DNA of 64,000 nt, taken from positions 744,001 through 808,000 of the forward strand of contig NZ_JAENZZ010000001.1 in NCBI RefSeq assembly GCF_016612865.1, written 5' to 3'. Shown here piece by piece: positions 1 through 10,100 of this stretch. The notes under the pieces are model-generated. The model made no database searches, was not told the DNA's origin, and saw only the letters and a list, made by a program, of their open reading frames with translations. A program made the translations under genes and the position numbers. Positions within the stretch are counted from its first letter, which is position 1. Every line of letters starts with the position of its first letter. The stretch is from Blastococcus sp. TML/M2B (GTDB lineage Bacteria > Actinomycetota > Actinomycetes > Mycobacteriales > Geodermatophilaceae).

Positions 1-448
1 GCCGGACGTCCCGGCCGTCGGCCGCGTCGCGGGCCCGGGCGAGGACGGTGGCCGGGTCCTCGTCGGTGAAGTGGAACGTCGTATCCGACAGGGTGAACGA
101 CGGCCGCAGGTGGTGGGTCAGCACGAAGACCGGCGTGTGGAAAGGCGGCTCGTCGCCCCACCAGCCCCGCCACTCGAGGTCCCGCCACGGACCGCGGTGC
201 GGGCTGAACTTGTGGGCGCCCATGATCTCGGCGCCGATGTTGTTCGCGAAGTCCCGGGCGAGGACGTCGTCGAGACCGCGGCTCCCCCCGGGCTCGCTGC
301 GGTTCGGGAAGCCGGCCGTGGCGAGGAGCCAGGACATCAGCTGCCCCGGGTCGGCGGAGCCGAAGGGCCGCTCCAGGCTCTGGCCCTCGCCCGCCCCGAA
401 GCCGTCCCGCGAGACGGTGAAGTTCTGCACCCTGAGCAGCTGGTCCAT
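1..448 (-). CDS. RibD C-terminal/dihydrofolate reductase-family protein, partial
   Basis: The gene starts at ATG 448 on the minus strand and runs off the left edge, so about 149 N-terminal residues are seen. The sequence (start MDQLLRVQNFTVSRDG, then GEGQSLERPFG, EIMGAHKF, TPVFVLTHH, FTDEDP) matches the actinobacterial DHFR/RibD C-terminal domain family, which binds NADPH and reduces a pterin- or pyrimidine-like substrate. The specific substrate is unknown. These stand-alone proteins are usually not the folate-pathway DHFR. It lies just downstream of the DUF4190 gene on the same strand, 63 bases away. The C-terminal part cannot be judged. Confidence 0.8.
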   Translation of the reverse strand, partial: MDQLLRVQNFTVSRDGFGAGEGQSLERPFGSADPGQLMSWLLATAGFPNRSEPGGSRGLDDVLARDFANNIGAEIMGAHKFSPHRGPWRDLEWRGWWGDEPPFHTPVFVLTHHLRPSFTLSDTTFHFTDEDPATVLARARDAADGRDVR

Positions 449-511
449 CGGATCTCCCGTCGTGGTCGTCGCCCCGTCAGACCGGCGGGACGCCGGGAAC
501 TCGTCGGTGGA

Positions 512-931
512 TCAGGAGAACCCGGTGCTGGTCAGCGAGGCGAAGGCGATGACCCAGAAGACGATCACCAGCGCGAACAGCGCGGTCGCGATGCCGCCGA
601 CGATGATCCCGGCCAGCGCCAGGCCGTCGCCGCCCTCGTGCGTCTCGCGGATCTGCCGGCGGGCGATGATCCCGGTGATCAGCCCGGCCGGTGCGAAGAC
701 GAACGCCAGCACCAGCGACAGGATCGCCAGCGAGTTCGTCGGGCGGCCGTAGCCGTAGCCGGGCGGGTAGGGCGAGCCGTACACCGGCGGGCCGTACTGC
801 GGCGGTGCGTACTGCGGCTGCCCGTGCGGCGGCTGCCCGTACCCGGGCTGCGCGAACGGCTGCTGCCCGTACGGCGGCGGACCCGGGTGGGGGCCGGGCG
901 CGGTCCGCGGGCCGTCGTCGGGGGTGCTCAT
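512..931 (-). CDS. DUF4190 domain-containing membrane protein
   Basis: 139 residues. The N-terminal half (about residues 1-62) is a low-complexity Pro/Gly/Tyr/Gln-rich tail with repeated PPYG, QPQY and PPQYG units. The C-terminal half (about 65-139) holds two hydrophobic helices joined by a short loop containing ITGIIARRQIRETHEGGDGLALAG split across its middle, the usual DUF4190 pattern. It is predicted to sit in the cytoplasmic membrane with the proline-rich tail in the cytosol. No biochemical role is established for the family. ATG at 931 follows AGGAG on the minus strand. It is divergent from the acyl-CoA dehydrogenase gene, and a palindromic repeat lies between them. Confidence 0.85.
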   Translation of the reverse strand: MSTPDDGPRTAPGPHPGPPPYGQQPFAQPGYGQPPHGQPQYAPPQYGPPVYGSPYPPGYGYGRPTNSLAILSLVLAFVFAPAGLITGIIARRQIRETHEGGDGLALAGIIVGGIATALFALVIVFWVIAFASLTSTGFS

Positions 932-1005
932 CGGTTCGTCTCCTGCTCACGGTGCGGGCGGGGGTGGCCGGTGCGGCTACTCCACCACGCGCCGGCCCCC
1001 CGGAA

Positions 1006-1029
1006 GGGCAGACATGGCCATTTCTGCCC
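1006..1029. repeat. 24-bp near-palindrome, copy 1
   Basis: The arms are GGGCAGA and TCTGCCC around a core ATGGCCAT; 22 of 24 positions are symmetric, with one mismatched pair (C1013/T1022). It lies in the gap between two divergent genes, 75 bases from each start codon. A second copy with the same arms and core is at 29146-29169. It could be an operator or a dispersed palindromic repeat. Confidence 0.8.
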
Positions 1030-1103
1030 TCGTGGGCGGGGGCCTGGCGGGCTAGCCCATACTTTCCGCTGACCATGGACACCGGAGTCCCCGGAGGAGA
1101 CCG

Positions 1104-2303
1104 ATGACCCGCCTGGCCCAGACCGCGGACCTGACCGACATCCAGCGCGAGATCCTGTCGACGGTGCGCAGCTTCGTCGACCGGGAGATCATCCCGAACG
1201 CGCAGGAGCTCGAGCACGGCGACACCTACCCGCAGGAGATCGTCGACGGGCTCAAGGAGCTCGGGATCTTCGGCCTGATGATCCCCGAGGAGTACGGCGG
1301 CCTCGGCGAGTCGCTGCTCACCTACGCGCTGGTGGTCGAGGAGATCGCCCGCGGCTGGATGAGCGTCTCCGGCGTCATCAACACCCACTTCATCGTGGCC
1401 TACCTGCTGCGCCAGCACGGCACGCAGGAGCAGAAGGACCACTACCTCCCGCGCATGGCCACCGGCGAGGTGCGCGGCGCGTTCTCCATGTCCGAGCCGG
1501 GCCTGGGCTCCGACGTCGCGGCCATCCGCACCAAGGCGACCAAGAACGCCGACGGCAACTACACGATCAACGGCCAGAAGATGTGGCTGACCAACGGTGG
1601 CAGCTCCACCCTGGTCGCCGCGCTGGTCCGCACCGACGAGGGCGCCGAGCGCGCCCACGAGAACCTCACGACCTTCCTGGTCGAGAAGCCGGCCGGCTTC
1701 GGCGAGGTCAAGCCCGGGATCACCATCCCCGGCAAGATCGACAAGATGGGCTACAAGGGCGTCGACACCACCGAGCTGGTGTTCGACGGCTACGAGGCCC
1801 AGGCCTCCGACATCCTCGGCGGGGTCCCCGGCAAGGGCTTCTCGCACATGATGGACGGCGTCGAGGTCGGCCGCGTCAACGTCGCCGCCCGCGCCTGCGG
1901 CATCTCGATCCGCGCCTTCGAGCTCGCCATCGCCTACGCCCAGCAGCGGGAGACCTTCGGCAAGCCGATCGCCCAGCACCAGGCGATCGCCTTCCAGCTC
2001 GCCGAGATGGCGATCAAGGTCGAGGCCGCCCACCTGATGATGGTCAACGCCGCCCGGCTCAAGGACGCCGGCAAGCGCAGCGACGTCGAGTCGGGCATGG
2101 CCAAGACCCTGGCCAGCGAGTACTGCGCCGAGGTGACCACGCAGTCGTTCCGCATCCACGGCGGCTACGGCTACTCGAAGGAGTACGAGATCGAGCGGCT
2201 CATGCGCGAGGCGCCGTTCCTGCTCATCGGCGAGGGCACCAGCGAGATCCAGAAGACAATCATCAGCCGTGGTCTGCTCAAGGAGTACAAGCTCAAGGGC
2301 TGA
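1104..2303 (+). CDS. acyl-CoA dehydrogenase
   Basis: 399 residues, normal length for the family. This FAD enzyme oxidises the alpha-beta bond of an acyl-CoA and passes electrons to electron-transfer flavoprotein. Visible marks are the FAD-binding FSMSEPGLGSDVA and MWLTNGG segments in the middle domain and, in the C-terminal helical domain, YAQQRETFGKPI, IHGGYGYSKEYEIER and GEGTSEIQ. The Glu before GTSEIQ matches the catalytic base of short- and medium-chain members. Start ATG 1104 has GGAGGAG seven bases upstream, so this gene is leadered, with a possible -10 CATACT at 1058-1063. A strong terminator follows. Chain-length preference cannot be read. Confidence 0.92.
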   Translation: MTRLAQTADLTDIQREILSTVRSFVDREIIPNAQELEHGDTYPQEIVDGLKELGIFGLMIPEEYGGLGESLLTYALVVEEIARGWMSVSGVINTHFIVAYLLRQHGTQEQKDHYLPRMATGEVRGAFSMSEPGLGSDVAAIRTKATKNADGNYTINGQKMWLTNGGSSTLVAALVRTDEGAERAHENLTTFLVEKPAGFGEVKPGITIPGKIDKMGYKGVDTTELVFDGYEAQASDILGGVPGKGFSHMMDGVEVGRVNVAARACGISIRAFELAIAYAQQRETFGKPIAQHQAIAFQLAEMAIKVEAAHLMMVNAARLKDAGKRSDVESGMAKTLASEYCAEVTTQSFRIHGGYGYSKEYEIERLMREAPFLLIGEGTSEIQKTIISRGLLKEYKLKG

Positions 2304-2314
2304 CCTAGCCGCCT

Positions 2315-2351
2315 CGCGGCCCCCGTCCCGATCACCCAGACGGGGGCCGCG
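2315..2351 (+). terminator. hairpin terminator after acyl-CoA dehydrogenase
   Basis: A perfect 13-bp stem (CGCGGCCCCCGTC with its complement) and an 11-base loop, 12 bases after the stop codon. There is no U-tract, as is usual in very GC-rich actinobacteria. Confidence 0.75.
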
Positions 2352-2381
2352 CTGCGTCCGGCGGTGGTGTAGTCAGGAGGC

Positions 2382-3323
2382 ATGCGCGCAGCTGGAGTGA
2401 CCGAGTTCGGCGGGCCCGAGGCCCTGCACATCGTCGAGGTGGAGCCGGAGCCGCTCGGCCCCGGCCAGGTCCGCCTGAAGGTGGAGGCCGCGGCGGTCAG
2501 CCCGACCGACACCCACGCCCGCTCCGGCGCCTACGCCGGGCGCGACCCGGTGAAGAGCCCGCCGTACGTGCCGGGCATGGACCTCGCCGGCGTGGTCACC
2601 GAGCTGGGCGAGGGCGTCGACCACCTCGCGGTCGGTGACCTCGCGATGGGCGTCGTCGTCCCCTTCGGGCCGTACGGCGCCTACCGGGAGGACAAGGTGC
2701 TGCCGGGGAACTCGGTGGTGCGCGCACCGAAGGGGGCGACCGCCGTGGAGGCGTCCACGCTGCCGATGAACGGGCTGACCGCCCGCCTGTCGCTGGACCT
2801 CTTGGGGCTGCAGCCGGGCCAGGTGCTGGCGGTGACCGGTGCGGCGGGCGCGTACGGCGGCTACGTCGTCCAGCTGGCGAAGGCCGACGGGCTCACCGTC
2901 GTCGCCGACGCCTCCGAGGCCGACGAGGAGCTGGTGCGCGGGTTCGGTGCCGACGTCGTCGTCCGGCGTGGGGACGACGTCGCCGAGCGCATCCGCGAGC
3001 ACTTCCCCGAGGGCGTCGACGGGCTGGCCGACGGCTCGGTGCAGGACGCGCTCGTGCTGCCGGCGGTCAAGCAGGGTGGCGCGGTGGCGACCGTCCGCGG
3101 GTACCGGGGCGACGGCGGCGGCCGCGAGGACCTCCGCTTCTTCCCGACGCTGGTGCGCAAGGTGGCCGAGGACCGCGCGGCCCTGGACCGGCTGCGCGAG
3201 CAGGTGGAGGAGGGCGTGCTCACCCTGCGGGTGGCGCAGACCTTCCCGGCGGAGCGGGCCGCAGACGCGCACCGGATGCTCGAGGCCGGTGGCGTCCGCG
3301 GCCGGCTGGTGCTGACCTTCTAG
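2382..3323 (+). CDS. zinc-independent quinone oxidoreductase (MDR family)
   Basis: 313 residues. It belongs to the medium-chain dehydrogenase/reductase family, quinone oxidoreductase branch, which uses NADPH to reduce quinones or activated alkenes. The N-terminal GroES-like domain contains [13 protein letters not shown]. The Rossmann domain carries the glycine-rich loop [16 protein letters not shown] at about residues 151-166. The structural-zinc cysteines of alcohol dehydrogenases are absent. ATG 2382 lies six bases after TAGTCA (2370-2375), a leaderless-type start; the AGGAGG directly before the ATG is too close to act as a ribosome binding site. The natural substrate is unknown. Confidence 0.88.
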   Translation: MRAAGVTEFGGPEALHIVEVEPEPLGPGQVRLKVEAAAVSPTDTHARSGAYAGRDPVKSPPYVPGMDLAGVVTELGEGVDHLAVGDLAMGVVVPFGPYGAYREDKVLPGNSVVRAPKGATAVEASTLPMNGLTARLSLDLLGLQPGQVLAVTGAAGAYGGYVVQLAKADGLTVVADASEADEELVRGFGADVVVRRGDDVAERIREHFPEGVDGLADGSVQDALVLPAVKQGGAVATVRGYRGDGGGREDLRFFPTLVRKVAEDRAALDRLREQVEEGVLTLRVAQTFPAERAADAHRMLEAGGVRGRLVLTF

Positions 3324-3332
3324 CCGCGGGGG

Positions 3333-3728
3333 TCAGCCGCGGCGGGCCTGGACGGGGAGCCAGACGGCCAGGCCCATGATCAGCATCGCCAGGGGCACGT
3401 GCACGGCGACGGCCGCGGAGGAGTCCGCGAGCCCGAGCAGCATCTCGACGACCAGGAGCACGAACAGCAGGGCCGTCGCGACGACGACGGGTGTCCGGTG
3501 CCGCAGCCAGACGAACGCCGCGACCGTGGCCAGGGCGGCGAGCGCGACGGTGGCCTCCGCGCCGTGCTTGTGCACGTCGTACCAGGTGCCCGGGTCATCG
3601 GTCCCGCCGAGGAAGAGGCCTGCCCAGAGGCCCTGGAGGAGCACGCCGAGGGTGGTCAGCCCGACCAGCGCGCTGTGCGCCGGGTGGGCGCGGCGGGCGG
3701 GGGCGGCGGTGGTCGTGGCGTCGGCCAT
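3333..3728 (-). CDS. small four-helix membrane protein
   Basis: 131 residues. ATG 3728 was chosen because GGAG stands a normal distance upstream on the minus strand and the family-like part begins there; the same frame is open far upstream without supporting signals. A charged N-terminus (MADATTTAAPARRAHP) precedes four hydrophobic stretches, with YDVHKHGAEA and VHVPLAMLI between them. Histidines at helix ends recall DUF6220-like or cytochrome-associated membrane proteins, but the family call is weak. It converges on the oxidoreductase gene, with only nine bases between the stops. Function unknown. Confidence 0.65.
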   Translation of the reverse strand: MADATTTAAPARRAHPAHSALVGLTTLGVLLQGLWAGLFLGGTDDPGTWYDVHKHGAEATVALAALATVAAFVWLRHRTPVVVATALLFVLLVVEMLLGLADSSAAVAVHVPLAMLIMGLAVWLPVQARRG

Positions 3729-3787
3729 GGTGGTGCTCCTCGGTCGGGGGTGATCACGGGCAGTCTGCCGGTGCGAGGATGACCGCC

Positions 3788-4009
3788 GTGCCCGACTCCC
3801 CGACGCCCGGCGCGCCATCGGTGCCCGGCCTGCGGCAGCGGGCGCGGATGCTGCTGCCCGTCGTCGTCCCGCTGATGATCCACCTGCTGATCCGCATCGG
3901 GCAGACCTCGCGGGCCAGCCTCGTCGTCGCCGGCGTGCTGCTGGCCGCGCTGGCGGTGGGCAGCCTGCTGTGGGTGCGCGGCCGCGCCGCGGAGGAGCCC
4001 GGCACCTGA
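3788..4009 (+). CDS. small two-helix membrane protein
   Basis: 73 residues from GTG 3788. This start is favoured because GAGGAT (3776-3781) lies seven bases upstream, as at other leaderless starts here; in-frame ATG 3779 would add three residues. A short proline-rich N-terminus ([14 protein letters not shown]) is followed by two hydrophobic helices separated by RIGQTSRAS, and a short charged tail. It is divergent from the four-helix protein and 44 bases before the TPP enzyme. I do not recognise the family. Confidence 0.55.
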   Translation: MPDSPTPGAPSVPGLRQRARMLLPVVVPLMIHLLIRIGQTSRASLVVAGVLLAALAVGSLLWVRGRAAEEPGT

Positions 4010-4053
4010 ACCCCGGTGTGGACCCCGGGTGTGAGCCGTGCCATGGTCGCCGG

Positions 4054-5596
4054 GTGAACGGCGCACAGGCACTGATCCGGACCCTGGTCGACGCGGGCGT
4101 GGACGTCTGCTTCTCGAACCCGGGCACCTCCGAGATGCACTTCGTCGCGGCGCTGGACGACGTGCCCGAGATGCGCGGGGTGCTGACCCTCTTCGAGGGC
4201 GTCGCGACCGGCGCCGCCGACGGGTACGCGCGGATGACCGGGGGCCCGGCGGCCACGCTGCTGCACCTGGGCCCGGGCCTCGGCAACGGCCTGGCGAACC
4301 TGCACAACGCCCGGCGCGGCAGGGCGCCGCTGGTCAACGTCGTCGGTGACCACGCCCGTTCGCACAAGCGCTTGGACGCCCCGCTCGAGTCCGACATCGA
4401 CGCGATCGCCGGCACCGTCTCGGGCTGGGTCCGCCGCTCGCTGTCGCCGGCCGACGTCGCCGGTGACGCCGCGGAGGCCGTGGCGATGGCCAAGAAAGAC
4501 CGGCATCGCCACGCTGATCCTCCCCGCCGACGTGTCGTGGGAGGAGGGCGCCGAGCCCGCCGTGCCGCTGAACGTGCGGCCGCGGCCGCACGCCGCGCCG
4601 GCGCTGATCGAGCGCATCGCCGAGGTCGTGGCCACCGGCGAGGAGACGGTGCTCTTCCTCGGCGGCGACGTCCTGGCCTCGCCCGAGGGGCAGCTGGCCG
4701 CGGCGCGGGTCGCCGCCGGCACCGGCGTGCGGCTGCTCGCCGAGACCTTCACCGCCCGCACCGCGCGAGGCGGGGGCCTGCCGCACCTGAACCGGCTGCC
4801 GTACCCGCCGCAGCTGGCCATCCCGGCACTGGCCGGGACCAAGCACCTGGTGCTCGCCGGCGCCACCGCGCCAGTGCACTTCTTCGGCTACCCCGGGCTG
4901 CCCGGCCACCCGGTGCCCGAGGACTGCACGGTGCACGTGCTCAGCCAGCCCGGTGAGGACGGCGTCGCGGCGATCGAGGCGCTGGCCGAGCTGGCCGCCC
5001 CCGGGGCCGAGCCGGCGCGGCAGGAGCTGGAGCGCCCGGAGCTGCCCAGCGGCCCGCTGAACCCGCGGGCTATGTCAGCGGTCATCGGCGCCCTGCTGCC
5101 GGAGGACGCGATCATCGTCGACGAGGCGCTCACCTCGGGCGTCGGCCTGACGGAGATGACCTCGGCCGGGCCGCGGCACGACTGGCTCTCGCTCACCGGC
5201 GGTGCGATCGGCGACGGGCTGCCCATGTCGCTGGGTGCCGCGGTGGCCTGCCCCGACCGGCCGGTCATCGGCATCCAGGGCGACGGCAGCGCGATGTACA
5301 CCATCTCGGCGCTGTGGAGCTTCGCCCGCGAGCAGGCCGACATCACCACGATCATCTGCGACAACAGCTCCTACGCGATCCTGCAGCACGAGCTGGTCAA
5401 CGTCGGCGCGGCGACGGACGGGAAGCGGGCGCGCCAGCTCCTCGACCTGGGCGGCCCGGCGCTGGACTTCGTCTCCATCGCGCAGGGCATGGGGGTGCCG
5501 GCCTCGCGGGCGACCACCGCCGAGGAGCTGGCCGAGCAGGTCCGGCACGCGCTGGCCGAGCCCGGCCCGCACGTCGTCGTCGCCACCCTGCGGTAG
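4054..5596 (+). CDS. acetolactate synthase-like TPP enzyme, frameshifted
   Basis: Reads as one 513-residue thiamine-pyrophosphate enzyme if one A is removed from the AAA at 4495-4497. The first part begins at GTG 4054 ([20 protein letters not shown]) and has the PYR domain with [14 protein letters not shown], whose Glu activates TPP. The second part carries the central domain and the PP domain with [13 protein letters not shown] followed by DNSSYA, the TPP/Mg binding motif. It resembles the actinobacterial acetolactate synthase large-subunit-like group, which are not the IlvB of branched-chain synthesis; a 2-oxoacid decarboxylase or ligase role is likely. The shift is probably a sequencing error. 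Confidence 0.82.
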
Positions 5597-5631
5597 CCCG
5601 CGCGGGGCCTTCGCCGGCTACGCCCCTGGGG

Positions 5632-5859
5632 TCAGCCGTTCCAGGGGACGTAGTCGGTCCCACCGCCCAGCGCGGTGAGGACGATCATGGCGGTGAAGGC
5701 GAGGACGACGACCACCGCCGCGAGGGCCAGCAGCAGCAGCATGTGGTCCTCGATGCCGGGCTTCTCGGGAGGCTTCTTCCGATCCGGGCGGGCCGGGTGC
5801 TCGTCGGGAGGGCGGTGCTGCCCGGCCACGGCGGGGGGCCGGTTCACGGGACGGGTCAT
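5632..5859 (-). CDS. hypothetical single-helix membrane protein
   Basis: 75 residues. A charged, proline-rich cytosolic N-terminus (about residues 1-38, with RPDRKKPPEKPG) is followed by one long hydrophobic helix (LLLLALAAVVVVLAF) and a short outer tail. ATG 5859 is preceded by GGGAG at a suitable distance on the minus strand. It converges with the TPP enzyme. I do not recognise a family. The roughly 295 bases beyond its start, up to the next gene, hold nothing I can name apart from the hydrolase promoter. Confidence 0.6.
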   Translation of the reverse strand: MTRPVNRPPAVAGQHRPPDEHPARPDRKKPPEKPGIEDHMLLLLALAAVVVVLAFTAMIVLTALGGGTDYVPWNG

Positions 5860-6143
5860 GACGACTCCCGGGGGAAGCCGGCCGCGGAGACCGGCGTCCG
5901 GACGCCGGCGGCCCGGCGCCCGACGACCACGCTAGCGCTGTCGCGTGCTCGGGGACGGGGCCGGAGGTCCCGGGTGCCGGGTCCGTCGTCCGTCGGCGGA
6001 TCCGGCCGATCGGCCCTGTCCGTCCCCGCGCGGTGCGGTCGACCCTTCCGGCTGGGAGGGGAGGCGGCACCGACCCGGATCCGGGACGACGCCGACTCCT
6101 ACCGCGTCGAGCCGGCACCCTTCCGCCGGCGGGCCGTCGCCTC

Positions 6144-6149
6144 TAGCGT
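6144..6149 (+). promoter_or_regulatory. -10 box TAGCGT of a leaderless start
   Basis: TAGCGT ends six bases before GTG 6156, and no ribosome binding site is present. This matches the leaderless pattern seen repeatedly in the window. Confidence 0.6.
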
Positions 6150-6155
6150 CGCGCC

Positions 6156-7045
6156 GTGATCACCGAGAAGGTCGACCTCGACGGCCGCCCGTTCACCCTC
6201 GACCGGCCCGACTCCCCGCCGGAGGACGGCGTCGTGTTCGTGCTCAACCTGCACGGCGCCGGATCGCTGGGCCCGTGGCAGCGCGAGTACTTCCCGGTGC
6301 ACGACCACGTCGACGAGTTCGGGCTGGTGGTCGCCACCCCGACCGCGCGGACGACGTCGCCCTTCCGCAGGTGGGTCGCCGAGGCCGACGACGCGTACCT
6401 GCAGGCCGTCGTCGAGGACGTCCTCGCCCGGTATCCGGGGCGGGTCCGGTCGTTCTGGCTGGCCGGGCACTCGCAGGGCAGCATCACGTCGAACCATGGC
6501 TGCTGCGCACCGACTGGTGGGCCGACCGGGTCGACGGCTGGCTGAGCCTTTCCGGTGTGCGCCTGGGGCAGGTGACCGTCGTCGAGGGTTTCGGCCCGCC
6601 GGCGCAGCCGGGGCAGCCCTCGCTGGCGGCGCTCCCGCCGGAGGCGCGGGCCCGGATGTTCGGCGTCGCGCGGGGCCTGCCGGAGGGGGAGTTCTCCTTC
6701 GTCTACGCGGTCGGGGAGCACGAGATCGTCGCGCTGCCCGAGACCTCGCCGTGGGCGGAACGGTTCGGCGGCGGCACCCGCGTCCGGCTGGACGACGTCG
6801 TCGACGAGCAGCCCGGGCGGGTGCACGACACGCGGCCCGGCACGCCGACGCGCGCGTGGGGCGGGCCGCCGGCACCGGGCACAGCAGAGGTCTACGTCTA
6901 CCCGGAGCTGGAGGGGGACCGGGTGGTCGCCGACGTGCTGCGGCGGGACAAGGGGCACACCGAGGGCCTCGAGCCCCGGGTCGTCCGGACGCTCGTGGAG
7001 CTGGTGGCCCGCGCGCCCGGCGGGAAGCTGCAGCCCGCCGGCTGA
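6156..7045 (+). CDS. alpha/beta hydrolase (esterase/depolymerase-like), frameshifted
   Basis: About 296 residues once one C is restored at CC 6494-6495. The N-terminal frame (MITEKVDLDGRPFTLDRPD) contains NLHGAGSLGPWQ, the oxyanion region, and GHSQGS, the nucleophile elbow with catalytic Ser. The other frame continues with PWLLRTDWWADRV and ends GGKLQPAG, and holds a candidate acid and a late His in RRDKGHTEG. The layout resembles PHB-depolymerase/LpqC-like esterases. No signal peptide is visible, so it is probably cytosolic. The substrate is unknown. The shift lies directly after the nucleophile motif; a sequencing error is most likely. Confidence 0.72.
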
Positions 7046-7133
7046 GCCGCACTGGAAGGTGGGCCGGCACCCGGGCGGGCGACACGCAGGCCCGGGCCGG
7101 GCGGGGCGCGCGGGTCCGTCGCAGACTGGGGGC

Positions 7134-7181
7134 GTGTCGGACCTCTCCGCCGTCCCGTCGCGGGCGGCGGCTCCCCAGTGA
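7134..7181 (+). CDS. possible 15-residue leader peptide
   Basis: GTG 7134 opens a 15-codon frame (MSDLSAVPSRAAAPQ) whose TGA stop overlaps the GTG start of the ABC exporter as GTGA at 7178-7181. CAGACT six bases before the GTG could be a -10 box for leaderless transcription. If real, it would couple exporter translation to the short frame. The exporter GTG has no obvious ribosome binding site of its own, which favours coupling, but chance is not excluded. Confidence 0.35.
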   Translation: MSDLSAVPSRAAAPQ

Positions 7182-10100
7182 CGGCCACCGAGCTCCAGCT
7201 CCCCGGCACCCGTGGGCGGCCCGCACCACCGCCGCCGGAGGGCGGCTGGCTCAAGCGGCTCATCGGCTACTGCCTCCGCCACCGGGCCGACCTGTACGGC
7301 GCGTTCGCCGCGGCGCTGGTCGCCTCGGTGGTGGCCGGGCTGGCGCCGCTGCTGGTGCGGGAGGTCGTCGACCGGGTGGTCGAGGGCACGGAGACGGGCC
7401 GGTCGGTCGACATCACCCCGTTCGTGGTCGCGCTGATCGGGGCCGGGGCGCTGCGGTTCGCGGCCGGGTTCGTCCGCCGGTACCTCGCCGGCCGGCTCTC
7501 GCTCGACGTCCAGATGGACCTGCGCAACGACGTCCACGCGGCGCTGGCGCGGGTCGACGGCCCCGGCCAGGACCACCTGCAGACCGGGCAGACGGTCAGC
7601 CGGGCGATCAGCGACGTGACCCTGGTCCAGGGGCTGCTGGCGTTCCTGCCCAACCTGACCGGCAACGCGCTGCTGTTCCTCGTCTCGCTGGGCGTCATGG
7701 CGTGGCTCTCGCCGCTGCTGACGCTGGTCGCGCTCGCCGTCGGCCCGGCGCTGTGGTTCCTGGCGCTGCGCTCGCGGCGGGACCTCTTCCCGGCGAACTG
7801 GGCCGCGCAGCAGCAGGCCGGCGCCGTCGTCGGCGACGTCGAGGCCGCGGTCACCGGCGTCCGCGTGGTCAAGGGCTTCGGCCAGGAGGACCGCGAGCTC
7901 GACCGGATCGAATCCGGCGCCCGCCGGCTCTACGGCGCCCGGCTGCGGGTGGTCCGGTTCACGGCGCTCTACAACCCGCTGCTGCAGGCCGTGCCGGCGC
8001 TCGGGCAGGTCGGCGTGCTGGCGCTGGGCGGCTGGCTGGCGCTGCGCGGCTCGATCAGCCTGGGCACCTTCCTGGCCTTCGCCACCTACCTGGCCGCGCT
8101 GGTCGCGCCGGTCCGGCAGCTCGCCGCGCTGCTCACCATCGGGCAGCAGGCCCGCGCCGGGGTGGAGCGGGTGCTGGAGATCGTGGACAGCCGGCCGACG
8201 GTGCTGCCCGGCACCGGCCGGCTGCCGGACGGGCCGCTGACCGTCCAGCTCGACGACGTCACCTTCGGCCACGACGACGACCGGCCGGTGCTCTCGGGGG
8301 TCTCGCTGCGGATCGAGCCGGGGGAGACCCTCGCGCTGATCGGCACCGCGGGCTCCGGCAAGTCCAGCGTGGTCAACCTGCTGCCGCGCTTCTACGACGT
8401 CGCCTCGGGCAGCGTGCGGATCGGCGGGGTCGACGTCCGCGACCTGGACACCGACGACCTGCGGTCGGCGATGGGCGTCGTCTTCGAGGACAGCTGTTCC
8501 TGTTCTCCGACTCGGTGCGGTCGAACATCGCCTTCGGGCGGCCGGACGCGACGGACGACGAGGTGCGCGCCGCCGCCCGCGCCGCGCAGGCCGACGGGTT
8601 CATCTCCGAGCTGCCGCACGGCTATGACACCGTCGTCGGCGAGCAGGGGCTGACCCTGTCCGGTGGGCAGCGGCAGCGGGTCGCCCTGGCCCGGGCGCTG
8701 CTGGTCGCGCCGCGTGTGCTGGTGCTGGACGACGCGACCTCCGCCGTCGACGCCGCGGTGGAGGCCCGCATCCACGAGGCGCTGCGCGGGGAGATGCGCG
8801 GCCGGACGGTGCTGCTGGTCGCGCACCGGCGGTCGACGCTCGCGCTGGCCGACCGGGTCGCCGTCCTGGACGCGGGCCGGGTGGTCGATGTCGGCACCGC
8901 CGCGGAGCTCGAGGCGCGCTCGCCGCTGTACCGGCTGCTGCTGTCGGGCGCCGAGGGCGACGTCCCGCCCCTGGCCGAGGTGCCCCCGGCCGGGGGCACC
9001 ACCCCGGAGGCGTGGCCCGAGCCCGAGGCCCCGGTGGAGGACGGCGGCCCGTCGCGGGCCGCGACCGCGTCCATCGGCGCGCCCGGTGGTGGCGGTGGCG
9101 GTGGCGCGGGCATGGCGGCGGCGGCCGCGCCCACGGCTGCCCTCCGCGCGCTGGTCGACCGGCTGCCGCCCGCGGACGCGCTCCCGGACGTGCCGGCCGA
9201 ACGCGCCCGCGCCGCCGATCCGGACTTCACGCTGCGGCGGCTGCTGCGGCCGTTCCGCTGGCCGCTGGCCGCGGCGATCGTGCTGGTGGCCGGGGACACC
9301 GCCGCGCAGCTGGCGATCCCCGCCCTGGTGCGGAAGGGCGTGGACGACGGCGTGGCCGCGCAGTCGCTGCCGCTGCTGCTGACCGTCGCGGCGGTCGCGC
9401 TGGGCGTCGTGGTCGCGGACTGGGCGCTGGCCCGGGGCGCGGCCTGGCTGACCGGGCGCACCGGCGAGCGGCTGCTCTACACGCTGCGGGTGAAGACCTT
9501 CGCCCAGCTGCAGCGGCTCGGGCTGGACTTCTACGAGCGCGAGCTCGGCGGCCGGATCATGACGCGGATGACGACGGACGTCGACGCGCTGTCGACGTTC
9601 CTGCAGACAGGCTTGACGACCGCGCTGGTCAGCCTGCTCACCCTGACCGGGGTGCTGGTCGCGCTGTTCCTCTTCGACGCCGCGCTCGCGCTGGTGCTGG
9701 TGGCCGTGCTGCCGGTGCTGGTGGTCGCCACCGTCTGGTTCCGGTCGCGGTCGGTGCCGGCGTACACCGAGGCGCGCGAGCGGGTGAGCGCGGTCAACGC
9801 CCGGCTGCAGGAGGACGTCGCCGGGCTGCGGGTCACCCAGGCGTTCAACCGGACCGAGCGCTCGACCGCGGTGTTCGAGGGCTACGCGCGCAGCTACCGC
9901 GACGTGCGGCTGCGGGCACAGCGGTACATCGCCACCTACTTCCCGTTCGTCGAGTTCCTGTCCGAGGTGGCGGCGGCCGCGGTGCTGGCGGTCGGGGCCG
10001 CGCGGCTCACCTCGGGCAGCATCACGACCGGCGTGCTGATCGCCTTCGTGCTCTACGTCGACACGTTCTTCGCGCCGGTGCAGCAGCTCTCGCAGGTGTT

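Noticed and set aside
4495..4497. Programmed frameshifting as the cause of the ten breaks
   Set aside because: The sites share no slip motif, affect unrelated genes, and include both gains and losses of a base.
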